Assembly (NCBI GenBank): GCA_046536675.1
Contig: JAWDMK010000002.1
Location: forward strand, 1 to 58,292
Length of the DNA: 58,292 bases
Direction: 5' to 3'
From: JAGDYD01 sp046536675
Lineage (GTDB): Archaea > Micrarchaeota > Micrarchaeia > Micrarchaeales > CABMGC01
Every line of letters begins with the position of its first letter. Positions within the stretch are counted from its first letter, which is position 1. Shown in pieces: positions 1 through 7,493 of the stretch. The position numbers and the translations under genes were made by a program. Below the pieces are notes generated by a model that was not told the origin of the DNA, made no database searches, and saw nothing but the letters and a program-made list of their open reading frames with translations.

Positions 1-74
1 AAATCCACACCAAGGTCTGCACTAGCTACAATGTTCTCGACCTTAAAATCTGGCTTTAGCAATTTCTTAGCCAT
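1..74 (-). CDS. tbp: TATA-binding protein, N-terminal fragment (window edge)
   Basis: The reverse strand reads ATG at 74 and continues off the window, giving 24 codons. The peptide contains FKVENIVASADLGVD, which matches the start of the first repeat of archaeal TBP, the general factor that binds the promoter TATA box and recruits TFB and RNA polymerase. Only the first 24 residues are present, so DNA-contacting residues cannot be checked. The gene is cut by the window, not broken. Confidence 0.85.
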   Translation of the reverse strand, partial: MAKKLLKPDFKVENIVASADLGVD

Positions 75-353
75 CCAACCACTTTTCTTATAAAAATAGG
101 TAAAGATATTTATTTATATTTGATTGATAGCTTAGCCTGTTGAGATTATATCTATTATGTATGCCATGCCCAACGACTTAATACTCGTCATAAGCTTCTT
201 GCCCTATACAATAAACTATTAACAAAATAGGCGTTTAAATAGCTATGCAAGTAGGCAACTCATTTATCTGAAGCCTTAGCTAAACAAAGGCTATAAAGTA
301 AAAAAACATGCTTCGCATCTAAGATAAATGAAGAAATAAAGACAAAATAAAAA
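75..353. other. Intergenic stretch with nested inverted repeats
   Basis: This non-coding stretch separates the diverging TBP gene from the 3' end of the next gene. An AT-rich element reading AATATAAATAAATATC on the minus strand (about 105-120) is a plausible TATA region for tbp. Near 261-330 a nine-base arm CATTTATCT recurs inverted (AGATAAATG) and encloses a short AGCCTT/AAGGCT hairpin. This could be a 3' hairpin of the surface-protein transcript or a small RNA. I recognise no known RNA family. Confidence 0.3.
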
Positions 354-1685
354 TCACTTTACTCCTACTATTATTGTTGCTAACTTTGTCATATGCTTAG
401 AACCATTAGTATTATAGCTTGCCCATATAGTTCCAGATATTGTACCTCCTGGTGTAACCGGAAAAGTTACGTTATCTGCACTGCTAAATGAAACATTGCT
501 AGATTCGCCAGAGTATACTCTACCTACAAGTGTACTGGACGGAAAATTACTACATGAAGATGGTGAAACAGTGCTATTAGGTACAAAACAGTAAGTTACA
601 TTACTCCAAGTTTCCCCAGTGGCCTGTCCAAGTGTTACCTTCAATGTTCCATTATTCAGCTCAGGATTGATGCATAAGAAGCCTGAACTTGGAATGCAAA
701 TATTGCCAAAAAATGATGGATTGCTTAATATAGGTCCAGGCAGTGAAGCAATTTCTGGATTAGTATTGTTATTAATGTATGTTGCATTCATGCTGAGTAA
801 AATCTTAAACTGTATAGAAGAATTTATTTCAGCAATCGATCCAGAAACGTTTATAGGTATACCATATTGTGTAGATACACAGCTTGTAAGGTTATATGTA
901 AAATTGGCACCTTTTGATTTTATCACGCCAACAAAAGCATTTGAATTTGTGTTATTCAATGGTATATTGAGTTTACCACTACCCTGCATAAGATAACATG
1001 TTATCTTATTATTGCTTATTTCCTTTACACCATGAACAGTAATATTTAACTCTTTAGTGGTGTTTGTAATATTTGATATTCCTGGAGTTTGAATTTGGGA
1101 TATTGTGGTGTTCAAATTTTTTGTGCAGGTGTAGTTTGAAGTGCCCATAAGAAGGCCTGAAAATGAAGTTTTTGAGCATGTATATAATGTAGAGCCATTC
1201 TTAATAATTACTGAGCTCATATTTCCTACAAGCGGCACATCACTTATTCCAAAACTTATTCTTGAAATATTATAGTATTTTTCGTAGCTAAATTCAATAG
1301 GGGCCGAAGTGCTTAGAGAGCCTGTCAAAAAGCTATTAATATGTAATTCTACAGTACCTGTATATGAAACATTAAGCTTATTCGTTGCGTTTACTGTATT
1401 AATCATTGCATTTACAACAGCAACCATGCTCACAGGTTTACCCGTAGAAAGTAGTGCTATAACAGGATTGCTGTACGCCGGCTTGGTAAAAGAATAAGCA
1501 AGATAAGCCACAATAACAATTATTATAAGTGCTGCAATAGCTTTTATAAGCATTCCATTATTACTTTTTTGTTTTACAGATCCTTGCATACTGGAAGAGG
1601 TGTTGGAAGGCGTATTTGCATTATTTTGTAAATTAGTGGGATCAAAGTTGGTCTGGTTATCACCACCACTATTTGGTCCGATCAT
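354..1685 (-). CDS. Membrane-anchored, N-glycosylation-rich surface protein of unknown function
   Basis: This 443-residue protein has a hydrophilic Asn/Gln/Ser-rich N terminus of about 44 residues, one transmembrane helix (about 45-67) and a long Ser/Thr/Asn-rich domain. That domain holds many N-x-S/T sequons and scattered cysteines that could form disulfides. The topology suggests a short cytoplasmic tail and a large extracellular part. There is no pilin-type signal with Glu5 and no recognisable catalytic motif. It is flanked by tbp and rpl21e without an operon partner. I do not recognise the family. Confidence 0.6.
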   Translation of the reverse strand: MIGPNSGGDNQTNFDPTNLQNNANTPSNTSSSMQGSVKQKSNNGMLIKAIAALIIIVIVAYLAYSFTKPAYSNPVIALLSTGKPVSMVAVVNAMINTVNATNKLNVSYTGTVELHINSFLTGSLSTSAPIEFSYEKYYNISRISFGISDVPLVGNMSSVIIKNGSTLYTCSKTSFSGLLMGTSNYTCTKNLNTTISQIQTPGISNITNTTKELNITVHGVKEISNNKITCYLMQGSGKLNIPLNNTNSNAFVGVIKSKGANFTYNLTSCVSTQYGIPINVSGSIAEINSSIQFKILLSMNATYINNNTNPEIASLPGPILSNPSFFGNICIPSSGFLCINPELNNGTLKVTLGQATGETWSNVTYCFVPNSTVSPSSCSNFPSSTLVGRVYSGESSNVSFSSADNVTFPVTPGGTISGTIWASYNTNGSKHMTKLATIIVGVK

Positions 1686-2035
1686 GTTTATACCCCAAAT
1701 ATTTATATTTCATGCAAAATGGAACCGGTATACTTTAAACTTATATTATTAAATATTTTTGCATTCGTTGGTTTAAGGGTTGTTGGAATTTATACTGTTA
1801 CTATTTAGGGCCATTGAACCATTGCTTTACTTTTACAGATAGATCTATTCTTGCCAAGCTAAACACCTGAAGAACTCTGTTATGCTGTTTGCTGGTGCAA
1901 TAGCTACTGCAACATGCAAGAAACGAAGGTTTTTAAAGTTTCAAAGCACTATTAGTTTGAAGAGATACCAAAGAAGGAAAGATAAAAAGAATAAATACTT
2001 TTCCGCTAAATATCAAGTTACAAATTAGTGATTTA
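1686..2035. other. Divergent intergenic region, promoters only
   Basis: This 350-base non-coding gap lies between the divergent surface-protein and L21e genes. AT-rich TATA-like runs occur near 1728-1760 (serving the minus-strand gene) and at about 1984-2000, roughly 40-50 bases before the L21e start. No tRNA, hairpin terminator or box C/D pair was found by eye. Confidence 0.4.
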
Positions 2036-2323
2036 ATGACTGAAAGATCTCATGGTATGTTTGTAGGAAGGACAAGGCACTTGGCCAGGCACCATAAGCC
2101 TTCTAAGCTTGGTATAACTAAGCTCATTAAAAAATTCAACATAGGTGATAAGGTAGTAATAGTGCCAAAGGGGAACTTCAGAAATATACCACACCCAAGG
2201 TACAGAGGCAAGGTTGGTACAGTTGTTGAGAAGCGCGGCTTGGCTTATGTTGTAGAAATACCAGTTTCAAGCTCAACAAAAAGGAAGCTCATTGTGCCAC
2301 AGATGCATCTAGAAAAAGCCTAA
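2036..2323 (+). CDS. rpl21e: Large-subunit ribosomal protein L21e
   Basis: The 95-residue product is full length for archaeal/eukaryotic L21e, a small basic SH3-like protein of the 50S subunit. The N terminus is rich in Arg/His/Lys. Family hallmarks include the GDKVVI strand near residue 38 and HPRYRGKVGTVVEKRG near 52-67. ATG at 2036 is preceded by an AT-rich leader. In many archaea L21e starts an operon with rpoF and DUF655. Here it is on the opposite strand and converges on DUF655 with a 4-base overlap, so the cluster has been rearranged but kept together. Confidence 0.95.
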   Translation: MTERSHGMFVGRTRHLARHHKPSKLGITKLIKKFNIGDKVVIVPKGNFRNIPHPRYRGKVGTVVEKRGLAYVVEIPVSSSTKRKLIVPQMHLEKA

Positions 2324-2892
2324 CCTCTTTTTTGTGGATAAGGCCTTGTCAGAAGGTAAAACCTGCTTTCTCCTTTTAATTCTATAAGCACACGCTCAAC
2401 TATTAGCTTTATTGGATCCTGGAGAAGCTTTACCCTGTTTGTAAGGTCCTCAAAGCTCTCAAAAGGCTTTTCCTCCCTTGCTGAGAGAATGGCGTTAAGA
2501 TGCCTCTTGCCTATGCCAGGGAAGAGTTCAAGCTTATGCTCCCTGATGTTGAGAGGACCTGCTGTATTGAATATTTCTACAAACCTCTTCTCATTAGATT
2601 TTATTATATTGGCTATAGCGTTTGGAAGCTCGTTCTTAGCACCTTCTGTAAGCTCATCGTATGTGAGCCTAGCCTTTATAAGGGCTATCTTATCGCGCTC
2701 GCCCTTGCCTATATAGACACGCTCGCCAACATGAAGCATAACACCAGGCTTTGGCACAGCCTCAAGCAAAGTAAATTTGTTCTCACCAAGCAACTGAACT
2801 ATAGGCTCTGGGTTTGCAGAAAAAGACTTTCCAGTAGGCAAGAAATCAATGACCACTGCATATTCCTCAAGTTCCTCCTTTTTTTCATCCAT
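2320..2892 (-). CDS. DUF655 helix-hairpin-helix nucleic-acid-binding protein
   Basis: This 190-residue protein has the DUF655 layout: an N-terminal OB-like beta domain (about 10-70) and a C-terminal helix-hairpin-helix region, where LELFPGIGKRHLNAIL (about 120-135) is the clearest motif. The family is archaeal, conserved next to rpoF, and presumed to bind RNA or DNA. Its exact role is unknown. It lies 27 bases downstream of rpoF on the same strand and is probably co-transcribed. Its 3' end overlaps rpl21e tail to tail by 4 bases. Confidence 0.88.
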   Translation of the reverse strand: MDEKKEELEEYAVVIDFLPTGKSFSANPEPIVQLLGENKFTLLEAVPKPGVMLHVGERVYIGKGERDKIALIKARLTYDELTEGAKNELPNAIANIIKSNEKRFVEIFNTAGPLNIREHKLELFPGIGKRHLNAILSAREEKPFESFEDLTNRVKLLQDPIKLIVERVLIELKGESRFYLLTRPYPQKRG

Positions 2893-2919
2893 ATAGTCTC
2901 ACCTACTGGCATAAGAACA

Positions 2920-3255
2920 CTACTTCCTATAGTTGTTGATCTTTTCAATAATGCTTGCTATAACACTATCATCAAAGCTCCTTTTCTCGAATATGAGAAC
3001 CTGCTTAAGCTGCAGATCATTAATAGGCATTATATCAATAATTTTCTTTGCGAGCCTTTTTCCAAGGCCAAGCTCAATGAGCTCCTTCTCAAGCTTCTCT
3101 GCCTTTTCCTTGCTAAGCTTTGCAAACTTCTTTGCATGTTCATAAGCAAGCTGTTGTTCGTAGCCGAGCTCACCCTCTTTCTTCCTTTCCTCAAGTATCT
3201 CAAGTGCCTCTACAACTGAGACAGGCTCTGGCTCACTCTGCTCTTTTCCTATCAT
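2920..3255 (-). CDS. rpoF: RNA polymerase subunit F (Rpb4 homolog)
   Basis: This 111-residue protein has the size and helical composition of archaeal RpoF/Rpb4, which pairs with RpoE (Rpb7) to form the polymerase stalk used in open-complex formation and transcript binding. The HRDC-like C-terminal part with LPINDLQLKQVL-type sequence (here IMPINDLQLKQVLIFEKR, near 75-92) is characteristic. ATG at 3255 follows a strong GGAGGT ribosome-binding site on the minus strand. DUF655 lies directly downstream. RpoE is not in the window. Confidence 0.9.
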   Translation of the reverse strand: MIGKEQSEPEPVSVVEALEILEERKKEGELGYEQQLAYEHAKKFAKLSKEKAEKLEKELIELGLGKRLAKKIIDIMPINDLQLKQVLIFEKRSFDDSVIASIIEKINNYRK

Positions 3256-3395
3256 CGCATTACCTCCACGCTAAATATTTTGAATTTATCTTTATAAACC
3301 TTTTGTATAATGGCTTGCGCTCAAAAGCCTTATTACTTTATTCACAGGAAATACGTTGGTATGTGCCCTTAATTATTCAACGACCGGTATGCAAA

Positions 3396-3405
3396 GATAT
3401 TTATG
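3396..3405 (+). promoter_or_regulatory. Putative TATA box for the MoxR ATPase gene
   Basis: GATATTTATG lies about 35-40 bases upstream of the TTG start at 3438, a spacing that leaves a short leader carrying the GAGGTG ribosome-binding site (3427-3432). It was assigned by position and composition only. Confidence 0.4.
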
Positions 3406-3437
3406 ATTTATTTGCTTATTAGTATAGAGGTGCTGGT

Positions 3438-4349
3438 TTGGACGCCCATACCGCTTATTTAAAGGTAATGGAGGAGATGAGCAAGCATATTGCAGGAAAG
3501 AAGGAAACGCTCGAGCTTCTTTTTCTTTCAATTATAGCAAATGGGCATGCACTACTAGAGGGTGTTCCTGGAGTTGCAAAAACTACGATGACAAAGGCAC
3601 TTGCTTCTATTATAGACGCAGATTTCAAGAGAATACAAGGCACGCCAGACCTTGAGCCTAAGGATATAATAGGCTATACTTATATTGATTCAGACAACAG
3701 CATTAAGGTTAAGAAAGGACCTATCTTCACAAACATACTCCTTATTGATGAGCTTAACAGAGCACCACCAAAGACGATGAGTGCCTTTCTTGAAGCGCTT
3801 GAGGAAAGGCAGGTCAGCTTGGGCGGCACTGATATACCTTTGCCAAAGCCATTCACAGCATTTGCAACCCAAAACCCGCTTAGGATAGAAGGAACTGAGC
3901 CATTGCCAAAGGTGATGGCAGATAGGTTTATTATGAGAATAGAAGTAGATTACCCTAGCATGGAGGAAGAGGGTGAGATGCTTAGGATAAAGGAAAGGGA
4001 AGAAAAGATAGCAGTGAACAAAATCCTTACAATAAATGATATATTAGATATGCAGGAGCAGGCAAAAAATATATTGCTACCTGATGATGTTGTCAAATAT
4101 ATAACAGCAATAGTAGATGCAACAAGAAAGGATATACATGTTGTAATGGGTGCAAGCCCAAGAGCAGATATTGCCTTTATGGCTTGTGGCAAGGCGAAGG
4201 CGCTTGTAGAGGGAAGAAAAGAGGTAACAATAGATGATATAAGGTTTTTGGCAAAGCCTGTGCTTAGCCATAGAATTGCTGTAAGAGCCACAGGAGGCAT
4301 AGGAGTAAACGGAATAATAGATGGTATTTTAGCTTCAATAAAAATTTGA
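3438..4349 (+). CDS. MoxR-family AAA+ ATPase
   Basis: This 303-residue single AAA+ module has Walker A GVPGVAKTT (residues 42-50), Walker B LLIDE (101-105) and sensor 1 in ATQNP (about 144-148), followed by the MoxR lid domain with RADIAF. MoxR ATPases act as chaperones that assemble or activate protein complexes, often with VWA-domain partners. No DUF58 or VWA gene is adjacent. It sits instead directly upstream of the pilin-like gene of the transfer-apparatus block, so a role in assembling that machine is possible but only inferred. The start is TTG, supported by a GAGGTG site just upstream. Confidence 0.88.
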   Translation: MDAHTAYLKVMEEMSKHIAGKKETLELLFLSIIANGHALLEGVPGVAKTTMTKALASIIDADFKRIQGTPDLEPKDIIGYTYIDSDNSIKVKKGPIFTNILLIDELNRAPPKTMSAFLEALEERQVSLGGTDIPLPKPFTAFATQNPLRIEGTEPLPKVMADRFIMRIEVDYPSMEEEGEMLRIKEREEKIAVNKILTINDILDMQEQAKNILLPDDVVKYITAIVDATRKDIHVVMGASPRADIAFMACGKAKALVEGRKEVTIDDIRFLAKPVLSHRIAVRATGGIGVNGIIDGILASIKI

Positions 4350-4380
4350 TTATGTGCTTTTTATTTAGACATACTAAGAA

Positions 4381-4391
4381 AGATATTTAAA
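4381..4391 (+). promoter_or_regulatory. TATA box for the VirB2-like pilin gene
   Basis: AGATATTTAAA is a strong archaeal TATA element about 40 bases before the preferred ATG at 4433. It implies the pilin-like gene has its own promoter separate from moxR, which would allow high expression of a structural subunit. Confidence 0.5.
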
Positions 4392-4432
4392 TTCTTCTTT
4401 CTCATAAATATTGAAAATTATAGGTGCTTTGC

Positions 4433-4798
4433 ATGAATGCAAATATTTGGAAGGTAATGTACTACCTCTTCTTTGCAACAACATTAATTGGTGCAAACTT
4501 TGCAGCGACTACATCACCTACAGGCATTACTGCGATAAGTTCAGCTTTCTGCGCATTAGTCGGTACAGTTAGAAGCATAATTGCACTTTTTGCTGTAGTC
4601 ATGTTCTTAATAGGTGGCGTACTCTATGCTATCGCACACTTCTTACCAACAACTGGCCAGCTTAAAGGCAGTTTGCAGGGATGGGCTCTTGGTATGATTC
4701 TAGGAGGAATAGTTGGTGTAATACTAGTGATAATAGCACAGCCTATTGTAAATATGGTTGCTGGCTTCGGAAAGAGTATCTCAGCTGTAAGCTGCTGA
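4433..4798 (+). CDS. Small two-helix membrane protein, VirB2/TrbC-like conjugative pilin candidate
   Basis: From ATG 4433 (ribosome-binding site AGGTG just upstream; a GTG at 4424 would overlap that site) the product is 121 residues. It has an N-terminal signal-like helix ending near ANFAATTSP, a helix with VVMFLIGGVLYAIAHFL, a short polar loop (PTTGQLKGSLQGW) and a second Gly-rich helix. Signal peptide plus two Gly/Ala-rich helices joined by a short polar loop is the architecture of VirB2/TrbC pilins, including the CedA1 and TedC subunits of archaeal DNA-import pili. It stands upstream of VirB6-like and VirB4-like genes. Sequence identity to a named pilin cannot be judged here. Confidence 0.6.
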   Translation: MNANIWKVMYYLFFATTLIGANFAATTSPTGITAISSAFCALVGTVRSIIALFAVVMFLIGGVLYAIAHFLPTTGQLKGSLQGWALGMILGGIVGVILVIIAQPIVNMVAGFGKSISAVSC

Positions 4799-4827
4799 TT
4801 TAAATATTTTTCCTCTTTCTTTAATTT

Positions 4828-6648
4828 ATGCTTGGCATTATTGGCAGAAACGATAGGATTTTGCTTATTTTTGCTTCACTTATAATATTATTTAACATAA
4901 TCATTCTACCACCACTTTACCTCTTTGTACCTATTGTAAATTTTCTTACCTTATTAAACTTCACACTCTTTGTCCTTTACACTTTTTTACTTTTCTTTAG
5001 CAAAAGCAGGCTCAAGAACTTAATCTTAATAATTATAGTTGCATTACTTATAATTCAGGCATTAAGCCTACCATATTCGGTTATACTTAAAAAAGCTTTT
5101 GCTACACTACAGAAATTCCTACTATGGTTCTTCTTTTATATACCTATAATTTTTCTTGTCTTCTTTGGAATGTATCTATTTAAGATGAAGCCATTCAGGC
5201 ATGCTAGATTAATATCAGTATTATTCTTTCTAATAGCTGCCGCCCTTCTTTTCTACTACAATTTTGTAGTCATAATCTCTTGGCAAATGGACGACGAGAT
5301 GTTCATTCAGCTTCTATCCGCAAAGGAGATTTTAAATCTACAAAACCCTTACGAAAGCAATTATTCTAGCTTACTCTTTGAAAATTTGTCGAATTTCGGA
5401 ATAACAATGACAACAGAAAATAAGTTTATAGGCGTGCTTGATTATCCGGCGCTTTTCCCTATTGCAGATATACCTTTCATTATTTTACCTATCAAAATAG
5501 GGCTTATACTAAAGCTCCAGGTATTCATCTTCCTTTACCTATTGTTTCTCACAATAGGCTACCTCGCTAAGAAAGAAGAAACCATTAAGCCGAGCTTTCT
5601 CATTCTTACAGGAATATTGGTAAGCTTATTTGTGCTCAGCTCATCTACGCAAGCATTAATGCTTTTGCTTAGCCTTATTGCCTATTCAAAATCTGGCACT
5701 AGATATGGGTGGCTCTTTCTCGGGCTTGCAGCTTCTATTCAGGAGATGCTCTGGCTTCCTGTTCTCTTGCTGATCTTATACACTTTTTCCAGCTTTGGAC
5801 TTAAGGAAGGCGTTAAGGAGCTCTCGCTTACTTTACTTGTCTTCCTTATAATAAATGGACCTTTTATATTGCTTAGCCCATACAAATTTTTGCATAATGT
5901 AATACTCCCAGCAACCTCATACGTAATACCTAACAGCTACGGTTTGGCAGGCTACCTCATAACAGCATTTTATCCAACAGGACTTCATGCATATTCGCTT
6001 GTACCTATTGCATTCATCATTTTTTCTATGCTTCTTATGCTTTACCTAAACGATAAAAGGCTTGTATTTATAATAAGCGTTATTCCGTTCTTACTCTTGG
6101 CACACGGCATAGCCACATACTATTTATTCTTCATAGGCGCGTTTCTGATAAGCCTAGGCCTAGAGTATAAAGCTGGTAGGGATAGAATAAGCAGTTACAA
6201 AAAGCTTATACTATATGCACTTGTTATTATAGTAATCGCAACCGCTGCATATGTATTCTTTGCACACAGTGCCTATGAAAGCAGTTTTTATATCAAGGCA
6301 CTAAACCAAAGCTATGCAATAGTAAATAATACGCTTTTGTATAACCTTACATTATCATATAAGGCAAACATACCAACATTAACAACGGTATTGTCGGTTT
6401 ACAATGGTAGCGTATTACTATATGGAATAAATGAAAGTATAATTCAAGGCGCGAATGAAACGCCTGACGTAGAAATGATAGACACAAACTTCATACATTT
6501 AAACAAAAGAGGTATAGCAAGTATCGAATACAAAATTGCACTTCCACAAGGAATTGGCACATTCTATGCTGATCCTGCAATATTCAATGGGAGCTATGTA
6601 TATTACCCACCGCCGATAATAGTTTTAGCACCAGAGAATAAAGTATAA
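4828..6648 (+). CDS. Polytopic GT-C-like glycosyltransferase
   Basis: This 606-residue protein has about 12 hydrophobic helices and a C-terminal extracytoplasmic tail of about 130 residues with several N-x-S/T sites. An acidic pair in the first large outer loop (WQMDDEMF, about 151-158), followed by an AKEILNLQNPYES segment, fits GT-C enzymes of the DUF2029/GT87 or PMT-like type. These transfer sugars from polyprenyl-phosphate donors on the outer face of the membrane. A TATA-like run at 4799-4808 suggests its own promoter and a short leader. Its place inside the transfer-apparatus block hints at pilin or surface-protein glycosylation. Donor and acceptor are unknown. Confidence 0.55.
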   Translation: MLGIIGRNDRILLIFASLIILFNIIILPPLYLFVPIVNFLTLLNFTLFVLYTFLLFFSKSRLKNLILIIIVALLIIQALSLPYSVILKKAFATLQKFLLWFFFYIPIIFLVFFGMYLFKMKPFRHARLISVLFFLIAAALLFYYNFVVIISWQMDDEMFIQLLSAKEILNLQNPYESNYSSLLFENLSNFGITMTTENKFIGVLDYPALFPIADIPFIILPIKIGLILKLQVFIFLYLLFLTIGYLAKKEETIKPSFLILTGILVSLFVLSSSTQALMLLLSLIAYSKSGTRYGWLFLGLAASIQEMLWLPVLLLILYTFSSFGLKEGVKELSLTLLVFLIINGPFILLSPYKFLHNVILPATSYVIPNSYGLAGYLITAFYPTGLHAYSLVPIAFIIFSMLLMLYLNDKRLVFIISVIPFLLLAHGIATYYLFFIGAFLISLGLEYKAGRDRISSYKKLILYALVIIVIATAAYVFFAHSAYESSFYIKALNQSYAIVNNTLLYNLTLSYKANIPTLTTVLSVYNGSVLLYGINESIIQGANETPDVEMIDTNFIHLNKRGIASIEYKIALPQGIGTFYADPAIFNGSYVYYPPPIIVLAPENKV

Positions 6649-6657
6649 AATAAGATA

Positions 6658-6668
6658 GTATTTAAATT
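6658..6668 (+). promoter_or_regulatory. Putative TATA box before the 243-residue membrane protein
   Basis: GTATTTAAATT lies about 45 bases upstream of ATG 6708, which is preceded by an AAGGTG ribosome-binding site. The element closely resembles those at 4381 and 7459. Confidence 0.45.
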
Positions 6669-6707
6669 TTACAATAGTGATATATACTAAGATACTAAGG
6701 TGCATGC

Positions 6708-7439
6708 ATGCCAAATATAATATATGATGCATTTGAAACTTACGTAGAGAATCTAAAGCTTGTCCTACTCTTCTCCATACCTTTTATAATTGCGTTTACA
6801 ATACCACTACTTGTACCATTGCCAACATATATTACAATGGGTTCAACATTCTTGAGAACTGCAAGCGCTTTTGTAAATATTAATATGTTTGGAATTGCTG
6901 TTATAGTTGTAGCAACATTCTTCTCCCTTCTATTTCTAAGCTTTGCATTTGTTGCAATAGCATATATAGTCAAGACTAAAAGGACATATGGTAAGGTAAC
7001 AAGAGATATGATAAATAGCATAGAGAAGCATACAGGAAAAGTGTTTATTATATTCATACTTTATTCGGCTATTGTTATACTTGTAGACATAATTAGCTAC
7101 CCAACAGGCTATGCAGGTTTAATAACCTCTATTGTTGGTTTTGTATTGTTTTTGTTTATTTTCTATGCCCCTAGCGCAATAGTAATTGACAACAAAAGAA
7201 TGATAAGAGCAATAAAAGATAGTACAAAGCTTCTCTTTAGGGAGCCGCAGTACTTCCTTATTTGGCTCTTCTTAGCAATAGTTGTATTGAGCTTTTTTGA
7301 TGAGCTGTTTATACTTCTTTTTGGCACGTTTTATTCAAGGTATGCTATGCTCATATTCAGCTCTCTTTTTATACTGCCTTACTTTGTGATCTTCCAGGCA
7401 GAAGCTTATATGAAAAGATTCCCAATACTTAAGCACTAA
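6708..7439 (+). CDS. Multi-pass membrane protein of unknown function (DUF4013-like)
   Basis: This 243-residue protein has about six transmembrane helices. An amphipathic N terminus (IYDAFETYVENLKL) and a central cytoplasmic segment ending in a phrase like MIRAIKDSTKLLFREPQYF resemble the broad group of archaeal/bacterial membrane proteins annotated DUF4013 or glycerophosphodiesterase-membrane-domain-like. No catalytic residues are visible. It has its own promoter-like sequence and precedes the VirB6-like array by 54 bases. It could belong to the apparatus or be an unrelated neighbour. Confidence 0.5.
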   Translation: MPNIIYDAFETYVENLKLVLLFSIPFIIAFTIPLLVPLPTYITMGSTFLRTASAFVNINMFGIAVIVVATFFSLLFLSFAFVAIAYIVKTKRTYGKVTRDMINSIEKHTGKVFIIFILYSAIVILVDIISYPTGYAGLITSIVGFVLFLFIFYAPSAIVIDNKRMIRAIKDSTKLLFREPQYFLIWLFLAIVVLSFFDELFILLFGTFYSRYAMLIFSSLFILPYFVIFQAEAYMKRFPILKH

Positions 7440-7458
7440 AAACGAGATAAGCATTAGG

Positions 7459-7467
7459 TATTTAATT
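7459..7467 (+). promoter_or_regulatory. Putative TATA box for the VirB6-like operon
   Basis: TATTTAATT sits about 27-35 bases before ATG 7494. It is the last clear promoter-like element before a run of six genes that overlap or abut (7494-14558), so it probably drives a polycistronic message. Confidence 0.45.
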
Positions 7468-7493
7468 TATTATTTTTCAATATAATTGATATC

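Noticed and set aside
2500..3219. Plus-strand 239-codon frame opposite DUF655 and rpoF
   Set aside because: It is a long shadow of two well-supported genes; composition (Leu/Cys/Phe-rich, no motif) is typical of antisense frames.
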